DNA from: Chthoniobacter flavus
Lineage (GTDB): Bacteria > Verrucomicrobiota > Verrucomicrobiia > Chthoniobacterales > Terrimicrobiaceae
NCBI GenBank assembly: GCA_945883435.1
Contig: CAMCXK010000030.1
Coordinates: 1-34,192 of the forward strand
DNA: 34,192 nucleotides
Reading direction: 5' to 3'
A program made the translations under genes and the position numbers. Below, piece after piece: positions 8,501 to 17,096 of this stretch; positions within the stretch are counted from its first letter, which is position 1; every line of letters starts with the position of its first letter. The notes beneath the pieces were generated by a model. That model did not search any database. It saw only the letters and a program-made list of their open reading frames with translations, and was not told the DNA's origin.

Positions 8501-9907
8501 ATGGATACCAAACCCGACATCAATATCGACCGCTCAATCGGAGACTTCCACTACGACGTGGACTACGAATTCGATGCAGGCACCGGCCTGACAGAGAAAA
8601 CCATCGACTACATCTGCGATGTCAAGCAGGACCCGGACTGGATTCGCGATTTCCGCAAAGAGGCGCTTCGCAAGTTCAATTCCATGCCCATGCCCACCCA
8701 CTGGGCCAGCCCGGATCTGGAAAACATCGTTTTCGACAACATTCGCTACTACCTCTCGCAAGGCACGCAGCCGAAGCGTTCCTGGGATGATGTGCCCGAG
8801 GATGTGAAACGCACCTTCGAACGCCTCGGCATTCCCGAGCAGGAGCGCAAGTTCCTCGCCGGCGTCGAGGCCCAGTTCGACAGCGAGGCTGCCTACTCGA
8901 ACATCAAGGCCGCCGTGGGCGAGCAAGGGGTCATTTTTGTCGGCTCCACCGAGGGCCTTCAAAAGCATCCCGAGATTTTCAAAAAGTGGTTCGGAAAAGT
9001 CATTCCCACCGGCGACAACAAATTTTCCGCCCTCAACAGCGCCGTCTTCTCGGGCGGTTCGTTCATTTACATCCCACCGGGAGTGAAGGTGAAACACCCG
9101 CTCCAGGCCTACTTCCGCATCAATGCCGAAAACTTCGGGCAATTCGAGCGCACGCTCATCATCGCCGATGAGGGCAGCGAGGTGATGTATATGGAAGGTT
9201 GCACCGCGCCGAAGTTTGAAACCTCGACCCTTCACAGCGCCGTTGTGGAACTCGTCGCCCTCAAAGGAGCCAAAATCCAATACATCACGGTTCAAAACTG
9301 GTCGTCGAACGTCTTCAATCTGGTGACCAAACGCGGCCTCGCGCACGAAGAGGCGGAAATCAAGTGGATCGATTGCAACATCGGTTCCCGCCTCACCATG
9401 AAATACCCCGGGGTGATCATGAAAGGACGCAAGGCCCGCGGCGAAGTCATTTCCATTGCTCTCGCGGGCGATGGACAACACCAGGACACAGGCGCGAAGA
9501 TGGTGCATGCGGCAGATGAAACCACCAGCAACATCGTGTCGAAGAGCATCAGCATCGGCAATGGACGCGCCACCTACCGGGGACTTGTGCAGGTCGGTCG
9601 CCATCTCAAGGGCTGCAAAAACAACACCGAGTGCGATGCCCTGCTCATCAATACCGAAAGTCGCACCGACACCTACCCCGCCATCACCGTGCGCGGGAAG
9701 GAAAACGCCTGCCAGCACGAAGCCTCGGTGAGCAAGATCAGCGCCGAGCAGATCTTCTACATGCAGCAGCGCGGAATCTCTGAGGGAGCGGCCATGAGTC
9801 TTGCGGTCAATGGATTCGTGAACGACCTCGTCCAGCAATTTCCGATGGAATACTCGGTGGAACTCAAACGCCTCATAGATCTTGAAATGGAAGGGTCCGT
9901 CGGTTGA
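8501..9907 (+). CDS. sufB: Fe-S cluster assembly scaffold SufB
   Basis: SufB is the main scaffold subunit; it accepts sulfur and builds the cluster at the SufB-SufD interface. The 468-residue protein has the family's conserved blocks: [28 protein letters not shown], a parallel beta-helix core ([37 protein letters not shown]), and the C-terminal [17 protein letters not shown]. Cys378 in NNTECDALL corresponds to E. coli SufB Cys405, the sulfur acceptor. The ending GSVG resembles the E. coli C-terminus. The ATG at 8501 follows sufC by 22 bases; the frame is open earlier but overlaps sufC. No sufS, sufE or sufU lies nearby, so sulfur must be supplied by genes elsewhere. Confidence 0.97.
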   Translation: MDTKPDINIDRSIGDFHYDVDYEFDAGTGLTEKTIDYICDVKQDPDWIRDFRKEALRKFNSMPMPTHWASPDLENIVFDNIRYYLSQGTQPKRSWDDVPEDVKRTFERLGIPEQERKFLAGVEAQFDSEAAYSNIKAAVGEQGVIFVGSTEGLQKHPEIFKKWFGKVIPTGDNKFSALNSAVFSGGSFIYIPPGVKVKHPLQAYFRINAENFGQFERTLIIADEGSEVMYMEGCTAPKFETSTLHSAVVELVALKGAKIQYITVQNWSSNVFNLVTKRGLAHEEAEIKWIDCNIGSRLTMKYPGVIMKGRKARGEVISIALAGDGQHQDTGAKMVHAADETTSNIVSKSISIGNGRATYRGLVQVGRHLKGCKNNTECDALLINTESRTDTYPAITVRGKENACQHEASVSKISAEQIFYMQQRGISEGAAMSLAVNGFVNDLVQQFPMEYSVELKRLIDLEMEGSVG

Positions 9908-9914
9908 ACGCGAC

Positions 9915-11198
9915 ATGAACTCCATGACCACTCTTACCGAACACCCCACTCCGGCATCTTCCGCCTGGCCGGCCTGGTTTCAAACCGCCCAGTCCGATGC
10001 ACTGGCGGAATACGATCGACTCCCCCCTCCCGTTCGCAAGGACGAGGCTTGGCGTTTCGCAAACCTTCAGGCACTGGACCTCTCGGCATTCGTGGAGGCC
10101 CCTCCCGTGGCCAGCGAGGGGCGATTGATCAACGCCTCGATTGGTTTGAACGAGACCGCAGCCAAGCTCATTCTTGGCAACAACGCGCTTCTTCATCGCG
10201 AATCCACCGCACTGCCGGAGGGGGTAATTTTTGAAACGCTCGAGTCCGCAGCCACGCATCATGCCGATCTCTTCAGGCGGTTTTTCATGGCGCAACCAGT
10301 GGAACTGGGTTCGCACAAATTTGCCGCTCTTCATAAAGCCCGTCTCGCCGGGGGAGCTTTCCTCTACGTCCCGGCCAACACCTCGGTCGCCCTGCCTATC
10401 GAAATTTTTCAGTGGGCCGAAGGCCGCCACACGTCGGTTTTTCCGCACACGCTGATCGTTTGCGGCGAAAACAGCCGCGTAACTGTGGTTGATTATTTCA
10501 AGTCCGCCGACCATCTGCCCGCCTTCGCCTGTGGCGTCAACGACCTTCACCTCGAGCGCGGAGCCAAGCTCACCTACATCGCTGTTCAGGATTGGTCGCG
10601 GGAAACCACGGCCGTCCATCTGAATTCCACGATCGTGGGCCGCGATGCCACTTCCACTGCCTTGATTGCCAACTTCGGCGGCGGCTACGTGCGTGGCGAA
10701 AGCCTCAGTCGACTCGTGGGCGAAGGCGCCCGCAGCGAGATGTATTCGATCAACCCGGTGGAAGGCACCCGGGAGATCGACCAGCGCACCTTGCAAGACC
10801 ATGTGGCTCCGCATGCGACGAGCGACCTGCTCTATCTGAACGCCCTTGACGACAAGTCCCGCACCATTTTCGCCGGCCTGATCAAGGTCCAACCCGGCGC
10901 CAAAGGCACCGATGCCTATCAGAAAGTAAAAAACCTCATCTTGAGCGATGACGCCGACCCGAACTCCATGCCGGGTCTGGAAATCCTGAATGACGAGGTC
11001 CGCTGCAGCCACGGAGCCACCAACGGTCCGGTCAGCGCCGAAGAACTCTTCTACATGGCCGCCCGCGGCATCCCCAAAGACAAGGCCCGCCGCTTGGTGG
11101 TGAACGGATTCTTCAACAGTCTTCTGGAGCGTCTCGAAGACGACGCCCTCCGCGCCCATTTGGAGTCCCTTCTCGCCGCCCGCCTGGCCATCACCTGA
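9915..11198 (+). CDS. sufD: Fe-S cluster assembly protein SufD
   Basis: SufD is the SufB paralogue that pairs with it in the SufBC2D complex and is needed for iron entry. The 427-residue protein has the SufD pattern: an N-terminal helical domain with RKDEAWRFANL, a beta-helix core (GGAFLYVPANTSVALPI, LERGAKLTYIAVQDW), and the C-terminal LNDEVRCSHGATNGPV, where His366 corresponds to E. coli His360 at the SufB interface. ARGIPKDKARRLVVNGFF ends the conserved region. The ATG at 9915 is seven bases after the sufB stop; ATG 9924 is an alternative. It is the last gene of the regulator-sufCBD operon; no clear terminator is seen in the 127 bases before the convergent sulfotransferase gene. Confidence 0.96.
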   Translation: MNSMTTLTEHPTPASSAWPAWFQTAQSDALAEYDRLPPPVRKDEAWRFANLQALDLSAFVEAPPVASEGRLINASIGLNETAAKLILGNNALLHRESTALPEGVIFETLESAATHHADLFRRFFMAQPVELGSHKFAALHKARLAGGAFLYVPANTSVALPIEIFQWAEGRHTSVFPHTLIVCGENSRVTVVDYFKSADHLPAFACGVNDLHLERGAKLTYIAVQDWSRETTAVHLNSTIVGRDATSTALIANFGGGYVRGESLSRLVGEGARSEMYSINPVEGTREIDQRTLQDHVAPHATSDLLYLNALDDKSRTIFAGLIKVQPGAKGTDAYQKVKNLILSDDADPNSMPGLEILNDEVRCSHGATNGPVSAEELFYMAARGIPKDKARRLVVNGFFNSLLERLEDDALRAHLESLLAARLAIT

Positions 11199-11325
11199 AA
11201 ATCCCCTCCGGGTGTGGGATAGCCCTCAGGATGCCTGCTGGCCCACTTTTTGGAAAATCGCCGAATTCAAAAAATCCTCGCTCAGTAGCGGATGGTTTCC
11301 CAACCCCGGCTCCAACGACTGGGCA

Positions 11326-12162
11326 TTACGAGTAAACCCACCGGTGGTTCAGCCATGGGAGGAAGGGAAAGAGCAGGAAGGCCGGGTAGAACGCGCGGCT
11401 GGACTGCCATCTGGCATCATAAACAATCCCGCGGTCACCGCCGGAAAATTTCAGTTGGTTGCCGATCAACGCGTGGTTTTCCTGCCAACCGGGCTTGGGA
11501 GACGCGCCAATCCAAGCTCCCAGATTCTCCAAGACCGCCTGGGGCCTTTGACAAAGCGCCTCGTATCCGATTCTCCGGCAACCCGCCAGCGGTAAGCCAT
11601 GCAACATCGATGCGATGGCGTGATTTTTTCTGATCCATTGAAAAGCGGCTTGTGTTGCGGTGAACCACTCCGCCCGCGCCGGGTGCTTTAACTTTTTTCG
11701 CAAGGCCTCGGAAACACAGGCTCCACGAACGTCGCGAATCAAGTGGACCACAAAAACTTCGCAGTCCGGGCGGGAGGAGAGATAGCGGAGCGGTTCGGAG
11801 GTTTTGTTGGTATCGACCAGAATCGCTTGATTGCCGAAAACGCTTCGGAATTCCGGGATCAAGCGCGCATAAGCGTCCTCGGAGGAGGGGCCAATGCACC
11901 GGGGCAGCCCATCGCGCATGCGCGACCAGAATTCACATTCCTCAACAGACCGGCCGCAGGCACAGGGGAGTGCCGCCGATCGGGACGTCGAAAGCCGCTC
12001 CACGGCATATCCAGCCTCCCCGAGGTTCACCAGGGGATGCAGCAGTGACAGATGGTGGGCCAGAATCGTCGATCCGGAGTGGGGCAGGCTAATGACGTAA
12101 AGAAGACGCAGTTTTCCGGAATTCGGCACGGACGAACATTTCACATGCGCTGGCACATTCAC
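11326..12162 (-). CDS. Sulfotransferase family protein
   Basis: A 278-residue P-loop sulfotransferase-type protein, expected to move sulfate from PAPS to a hydroxyl group, probably of a glycan. The phosphosulfate-binding loop is SLPHSGST (25-32), and the second PAPS-binding element is HLIRDVRG (140-147). A cysteine cluster PCACGRSVEECEFW (67-79) is a signature I recall from a subgroup of bacterial sulfotransferases. The start is GTG at 12162; no ATG occurs before the P-loop. It diverges from the adjacent glycosyltransferase gene, leaving only about 46 bases for back-to-back promoters if that gene starts at 12209. It ends facing the suf operon. Substrate unknown; context points to a surface polysaccharide. 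Confidence 0.8.
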   Translation of the reverse strand: MNVPAHVKCSSVPNSGKLRLLYVISLPHSGSTILAHHLSLLHPLVNLGEAGYAVERLSTSRSAALPCACGRSVEECEFWSRMRDGLPRCIGPSSEDAYARLIPEFRSVFGNQAILVDTNKTSEPLRYLSSRPDCEVFVVHLIRDVRGACVSEALRKKLKHPARAEWFTATQAAFQWIRKNHAIASMLHGLPLAGCRRIGYEALCQRPQAVLENLGAWIGASPKPGWQENHALIGNQLKFSGGDRGIVYDARWQSSRAFYPAFLLFPFLPWLNHRWVYS

Positions 12163-12208
12163 AATCTTGTGTTTGAAAAATCCACGGAAAATCCGATTCT
12201 CGACCCTG

Positions 12209-13264
12209 TTGAAAACCGCCTTCTTGTTTGTTGGAATGCCGGTGGGAGGCGCGGAGGACTTTGCGTTGGGGGTTCACCGTCACCTGTCGCCCGAAGTGCA
12301 AGCGCGCTTTGTTTGCTTGCGCTCGCTGGACCTGCTGGGCGAAGAGGCACGAAGCAGCGGCCTGCCAGTGGATTTGGTGCCTGTTTTTCCGACCAGGAGG
12401 GTTTCTCCGTTGGGGATTTGGAGGCTCGCGAAGTGGCTTCGCAAGGAGGAAATCCAGTTGGTTCACAGCCAGACCCACCACGCCCACCTTTACGGAGTGG
12501 CGGCCGCCCGCCTCGCCGGAATTCCAAGCATCGTTCACCAGCAAAAAACCCTCGGCTCCGCTGGGTCCCGCAAGGACTGGCTTCTGGGGATCTGCCTTCG
12601 AGGCGCCTCCGCGGTGGTGGCTCTCTCGGATCAAACGCGGGATGACATCGCCAGAAGACACCGCGTGCCGGGAGGGAGGATTCATGTGGTGCCGAATGCG
12701 ATCGATACGGATGTTTTCGGCCCGCCGCGGGATCGAGGTGCTGTTCGAAAAAGCCTGGGCTTGCCCGAAAGCGCCCGGATCGCCGGAACAATCGCATCAC
12801 TACACCCGGTCAAAAACCACCGGGCAATCATTGAAGCACTGGCCATGATCCCCCCCGCCGATCGTCCGCAGTTCGTGTTTGCGGGCGACGGAGTGGCGCG
12901 ATCCGGATTGGAAAGTTTTGCCGCCGGGTTGGGAGTGCATATTCATTTCGCCGGCCGCCAAAGGCCGGTTGCCCCGTGGTTTCAAGCTCTGGATTTGTTT
13001 GTGCTGGCCTCGCACTGGGAAGGTCAGCCATTGGCGATGCTTCAGGCCCTCTCCTGCCGATTGCCTGTGCTGGCCAGCCGCATCGAGGGAAACACGGCCA
13101 TCCTTGGCGACTCACACCCCGGTTTGTTTGATCCGAAAGATCCTGCTGAGTTGGCTGGGCTGCTCAGACAGACGCCTGCCACTTTCGAAGCCCCCGGCGC
13201 AAGGGTGCCATCGTGCCGGGATGCGGCGGCATTGCTGAAGGGAATTTACCAATCACTGGGATGA
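12209..13264 (+). CDS. GT4-family glycosyltransferase
   Basis: A 351-residue GT-B fold glycosyltransferase of family GT4. The N-terminal Rossmann half opens with LFVGMPVGGAED; the C-terminal half has VVPNAIDTDVF, FAGDG and HWEGQPLAMLQALSC (269-283). In the usual E-x7-E motif the first Glu is kept (Glu271), but the second is Gln279, a mild departure in the nucleotide-sugar site. No good ATG lies before the first strand; TTG at 12209 gives a typical GT4 N-terminus and leaves space for a promoter, while TTG 12167 and 12173 are alternatives and ATG 12236 would cut the first beta strand. The stop overlaps the next start (ATGA). It begins a four-gene run that probably makes a sulfated surface glycan; donor and acceptor are unknown. 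Confidence 0.82.
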   Translation: MKTAFLFVGMPVGGAEDFALGVHRHLSPEVQARFVCLRSLDLLGEEARSSGLPVDLVPVFPTRRVSPLGIWRLAKWLRKEEIQLVHSQTHHAHLYGVAAARLAGIPSIVHQQKTLGSAGSRKDWLLGICLRGASAVVALSDQTRDDIARRHRVPGGRIHVVPNAIDTDVFGPPRDRGAVRKSLGLPESARIAGTIASLHPVKNHRAIIEALAMIPPADRPQFVFAGDGVARSGLESFAAGLGVHIHFAGRQRPVAPWFQALDLFVLASHWEGQPLAMLQALSCRLPVLASRIEGNTAILGDSHPGLFDPKDPAELAGLLRQTPATFEAPGARVPSCRDAAALLKGIYQSLG

Positions 13265-14424
13265 AAGTTGCGATTTTCACCCCCACTTTTCTTCCGAAGT
13301 GCTCCGGTGCCGAAATTTTCCATCACAATCTCGCCTTGCGGCTGCAGGATCGGGGACACGAGCCGATCGTCTTGATACCGCGCAGTCTGAAGCGACGGTT
13401 GGATTCGAGTCCATTGGCTCCACCTTACGAGACCGTGGGTTTTCCCTCGCACCAATGGAGCCTGTTCAAGCGCTGGCCCGCCGCCGCTTTTGGGTTGTCC
13501 CGCTGGACGCTGGGACGCCTTCAATCTCGACACCGGTTCGATGTGTGGCATTCCGTTGTTCTTTCCCCTGCCGGAATGTGCTTTGCCGACTGGCAATCGC
13601 GCACCGGCGTGCCCGGTCTTGTGCGCGCCGTGGGAGACGATGTGCCTGGAAACCCAGCTTTATTGCCAGCCTTCGCGCGCAAGGCGCTCTGCAAGGCCCA
13701 ATGCATCGTCTCACTCTCCGAAGGAATGACCCGGGCGCTCGCCGGATTGAATATCCGGGAGGACAGAATCGTTGAAATTTCAAATGCAGTGGATCTCCAG
13801 CGGTTCGAGGGTTGTTTCGACCGTGAAGCTTTTTTGAGAAGGCACGGCATCAACGGACCGGTCTGCCTGTGTGTCGCACGCAACCATCCCCAGAAAGACC
13901 TTCCCACGCTTTTCCAAGCATTCCGTGAATTTCTGCGGGATCCCTCCCGGCGCGCCACATTGGTGGTGGCCGGTCGGGGCATACCCGACTATCCGGTGGA
14001 TGCAGATTTGAAGTCGCATGTTCGTTTGCTTGAGAACGCAGCCAGCAGTCCGCTCGAGTTTCCTCCGGCAGAGCTTGTGGCCTGGTATCGGGCGGCGGAT
14101 CTCTTTGTTTTGACCTCTCAATTGGAGGGCTTCAGCACCGCGCTGGTGGAAGCGATGGCCGCGGGCCTGCCTGTGGCGGGAACGGATGTGCCAGGCATTC
14201 GCGAACGTGTTCAAAACGGTGTCAACGGACTCCTGCGGCCCGCCGGCGATACCGCCGGGATTTCAGCCACCATCGCCCGCCTGCTCGCCAACCCCGAGGA
14301 ACGCCGGGCCTTCGGCAAAGCATCCCAACAACTCGCCCGCCAGTATTCCTGGGAGCAAACAGTGAACGCCTACGAATCAACTTACAAAAAACTTCAGCTG
14401 ACGGCCAACCGCCAATCCGCATGA
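13261..14424 (+). CDS. GT4-family glycosyltransferase
   Basis: A 387-residue GT-B fold enzyme. The N-terminus (MKVAIFTPTFLPKCSGAE) is the classic start with a glycine/serine-rich loop for the acceptor side. The C-terminal donor domain shows ISNAVDLQRF, VARNHPQKDLPTL and an intact E-x7-E motif in EGFSTALVEAMAAG (Glu289, Glu297). It resembles, but is clearly different from, the preceding GT4 protein, so the two probably add different sugars. The ATG at 13261 overlaps the upstream stop, and its own stop overlaps the next gene's ATG (ATGA), a strong sign of one operon with coupled translation. The sugar specificity cannot be inferred. Confidence 0.9.
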   Translation: MKVAIFTPTFLPKCSGAEIFHHNLALRLQDRGHEPIVLIPRSLKRRLDSSPLAPPYETVGFPSHQWSLFKRWPAAAFGLSRWTLGRLQSRHRFDVWHSVVLSPAGMCFADWQSRTGVPGLVRAVGDDVPGNPALLPAFARKALCKAQCIVSLSEGMTRALAGLNIREDRIVEISNAVDLQRFEGCFDREAFLRRHGINGPVCLCVARNHPQKDLPTLFQAFREFLRDPSRRATLVVAGRGIPDYPVDADLKSHVRLLENAASSPLEFPPAELVAWYRAADLFVLTSQLEGFSTALVEAMAAGLPVAGTDVPGIRERVQNGVNGLLRPAGDTAGISATIARLLANPEERRAFGKASQQLARQYSWEQTVNAYESTYKKLQLTANRQSA

Positions 14425-15260
14425 AATCCAAACCGTCCCGAGCACTTCGCGCGATTCCGACTAAAAACACGCCCTGTTCCGCGTTTCCCGACTTTTTTTG
14501 CATCGGGCCTCAACGGACCGGATCGACATGGCTGCATGCCAACCTTGTGAAACATCCTGAAATCCTCATGCACCGGGACAAGGAGACTTTTTTCCTCTGC
14601 ACGCTCGGAGACACGACCGCGCCGCGGTTCCGCTATCCCACCCTCGAGGACTATCTGGATTCGTTCCGCGACAGCACTTGGGAGAAAATTTTAAAAAACT
14701 ACCACGCGCTCCGGCGATGTGGCCGATTTTATCGCCCGCAGGTCGTCGGAGAATCGACGGCATCCTACTGCGTGCTCGCGGACGAGATCCTGCAGGATGT
14801 CCGCGAACTGCGGCCCGACTTGAAAGTGATCATGCTTCTCCGTCATCCAGTGGAGAGAGCGTGGTCCCATGCGAACAAAGATCTCGTGCGCGACACGGGG
14901 CGCAAGGCGTCCGAGGCGGATTATCTCGAGTTTTGCTCGCGGGCCGACCAGGTGGCGCGGGCCGACTACGCGGGCATCGCTGAGCGTTGGAAGTCAATCC
15001 TCCAGCCGGGCCGGATGCTTCTCGCTCCATCGACTCGCATCGAGTCGGATCCTGAGGGATTGATCCAGGACGTGCTGCGTTTCCTGGGCGTTTCCTTTCC
15101 CGACGCCCCGAGCCGGAGGCACGTCCGCACAAGACAAAACCCGACCGCCGGGCTTGCCATTCCACCCGGGCTCCACAGGGAATTGGAAAATTTGCTCGCC
15201 CGTGAGATCGCGTCATTCGAGAGCCTGTGCTCCCGTGTCGGAAATTGCCTTGTTGAATAA
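14421..15260 (+). CDS. Sulfotransferase (carbohydrate/NodH-like)
   Basis: A 279-residue PAPS-dependent sulfotransferase resembling the heparan-sulfate/NodH type. The 5'-phosphosulfate loop is GPQRTGSTWL (29-38); the 3'-phosphate-binding element is LLRHPVERAWSH (139-150), with the Arg and Ser typical of the family; a KETFF segment near residue 54 matches the catalytic-region pattern. It overlaps the GT4 gene before it by four bases, and the next gene's ATG follows its stop directly. Being wedged between glycosyltransferase genes suggests that the product of this operon is sulfated during assembly. It is distinct from the leftward sulfotransferase at 11326-12162, so two modifications, or two positions, are likely. 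Confidence 0.88.
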   Translation: MKSKPSRALRAIPTKNTPCSAFPDFFCIGPQRTGSTWLHANLVKHPEILMHRDKETFFLCTLGDTTAPRFRYPTLEDYLDSFRDSTWEKILKNYHALRRCGRFYRPQVVGESTASYCVLADEILQDVRELRPDLKVIMLLRHPVERAWSHANKDLVRDTGRKASEADYLEFCSRADQVARADYAGIAERWKSILQPGRMLLAPSTRIESDPEGLIQDVLRFLGVSFPDAPSRRHVRTRQNPTAGLAIPPGLHRELENLLAREIASFESLCSRVGNCLVE

Positions 15261-17096
15261 ATGAAACCCTTGAAACCGCTGCACAGCCGCTTGATCCCGA
15301 AAGCCCATGCCGTTTGGCGAACCGTGGAGACGGTTTTAAACAGGCGGGGCGGTTTGTGCCTGTGGATTTTCGCACTGCTTTACTATGCACTCTATCACGA
15401 CGCGGGGTTGACGCTCACCGGCGAGGCCGGAAGCAATGCCCTGATCGCACTCCGCATTCTGGAAGGTTGGCGCCCGATCAGGGACATGTTCGTGGGATAC
15501 AACCTGCTCTGGTTTTACCCGATCACTGGAATTTTTCATTTCGCAGGTCCGAATTTGTGGGCGACGCAGGTTTTTTTCATGCTCTTGTCGGCGCTCACCG
15601 CCTGGCTGGGGTTTTTAATCGTGCGCCGGTCCACTAGAAGCGGGGGACTGGCATTCGGAGCGGCTGTGCTAATGGTCCTGATGCCCGGCGCATTGTTCAG
15701 AAACTACATGGGGTTTCTTGCCGTGTTTGCGGCTTTCGGCCTCATCAAGGGATACGTGGTGGAAGCGGCCACACCAGCCCGACAAGCGGCATGGATGGCA
15801 TTCGCAGGGTTTGCGATGGGTGTCTGCTTCCTCATCCGGATCGAGCCATCGCTGCTGATCACAGTCGTTTGGGCGGGGGTGGCAATTCTTTACCCTTGGG
15901 GATACCGGGGCCGGTTGGCCCAGCGGATGCGAACACTTGCCTGCGGGACTCTGGCCGGCATTCTCACAATGGCTGCGGTGCATTTGCCTTTCGTCATCGT
16001 GGCCCAAAAGCAGGGATTTCAGACCGAATTCCTGGGACAGTATCGTCAACTGCTAGAGATGCTCGTTCACGAATTCCGCACCGAATTTGCCACAGGATCG
16101 CAATCTCCTGCTGCACCGACCCCGGTGGAGCAGCAGGTTCCCAAGGAGACGATTTCGCCGACTGCCACCGCACAAGCAGGCGCGGAGCGTGATCGAGACG
16201 GGCGCCGTGGCCGCCCCGATGCCATGCAAATTCTCCGGTGGGAGGGGGCGCCTTTTTTCAATCTGGCGATTCATCTTCCACTGCTCTCCGCAGCGATTCT
16301 TGCCCTGACAGGAGGTCTGCTGACACTGCGAGGGACGATTTTGGCCTCGGGAAGCCAGAAGTCCATTGGACTGGCCCTTTTGGTAACAAGCGGATGCGCG
16401 CTCTCCCTGTTCCCTCAATATTTTTTCTTCCGCCCGGATAGCGTGCATTTGGCTGAATTCATGGTGCCGTTTTATCCAGCTTTGGCGTGCGGCGCCGCTG
16501 CGGGTTGGGCGCTTCGAAGCGTGGCCTGGCTCCATCCCCTCGGCAGCATTCTCCCGGTCTGTGCGGCACTTCAGGTGGTTGTGGCTTTCAATGGACTCTT
16601 CAACCGCGAAGGGTCCGGCAGCATTCGCTCAGCCCGGGGAAAAACGGCCTTCCTTGATGCAGGGCCTGCAGGGGTGTTTCGCGTGAAGCCCGGTGAGCAA
16701 GCCAACTGGCAGGGACTTTTAGACACGATCCAGAAAAACTCCCGAACAGGCGAGGATGTTGTCACCTACCCCTACGTTCCCGTTCTCAATGTTCTGACTC
16801 AAAGACCCTCTTACCAGTTCAAGCTCTACGTCGACAATGCCACCGAGTTGCCGGATTTCTGCGAGCGGGCGATTGAGGAGTTGAACTCCCGAAAGCCGGC
16901 TGTCGTGGTTATCAACAATCGTGATATCAACAAAACCGAACACTCCCGATTCCGGAACTGGGCGGCCCGTTTTTACAACCACGTGGCTACACACTACCGG
17001 CATGCAGGCACATTTTTTGGCTTGGTTGAAGTCTTCGTCAGGCCCGGACCGTCCACATCCGGTGACACGCCTCCATCACCCGCTCCACCGGAATAA
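15261..17096 (+). CDS. Polytopic membrane protein, GT-C-like glycosyltransferase
   Basis: A 611-residue inner-membrane protein with about 11 hydrophobic segments between residues 30 and 450. The first outer loop (TGEAGSNALIALRILEG followed by WRPIRDMF) has the acidic-residue-then-RD layout of GT-C enzymes such as the ArnT/PMT group, with Glu where Asp is commoner. A polar, Pro/Thr/Gln-rich loop at about 270-325 interrupts the bundle, and residues from about 450 onward are soluble and presumably periplasmic. Such enzymes use polyprenyl-phosphate sugars. It abuts the sulfotransferase stop. Its last 59 bases overlap the end of the convergent GT9 gene. The GT-C assignment is inferred from topology and the loop pattern, not from strong family similarity; a polysaccharide polymerase is an alternative. 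Confidence 0.7.
   Translation: MKPLKPLHSRLIPKAHAVWRTVETVLNRRGGLCLWIFALLYYALYHDAGLTLTGEAGSNALIALRILEGWRPIRDMFVGYNLLWFYPITGIFHFAGPNLWATQVFFMLLSALTAWLGFLIVRRSTRSGGLAFGAAVLMVLMPGALFRNYMGFLAVFAAFGLIKGYVVEAATPARQAAWMAFAGFAMGVCFLIRIEPSLLITVVWAGVAILYPWGYRGRLAQRMRTLACGTLAGILTMAAVHLPFVIVAQKQGFQTEFLGQYRQLLEMLVHEFRTEFATGSQSPAAPTPVEQQVPKETISPTATAQAGAERDRDGRRGRPDAMQILRWEGAPFFNLAIHLPLLSAAILALTGGLLTLRGTILASGSQKSIGLALLVTSGCALSLFPQYFFFRPDSVHLAEFMVPFYPALACGAAAGWALRSVAWLHPLGSILPVCAALQVVVAFNGLFNREGSGSIRSARGKTAFLDAGPAGVFRVKPGEQANWQGLLDTIQKNSRTGEDVVTYPYVPVLNVLTQRPSYQFKLYVDNATELPDFCERAIEELNSRKPAVVVINNRDINKTEHSRFRNWAARFYNHVATHYRHAGTFFGLVEVFVRPGPSTSGDTPPSPAPPE

Noticed and set aside
11199-11325. Terminator after sufD
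   Set aside because: No stem followed by a T-tract was found on either strand.
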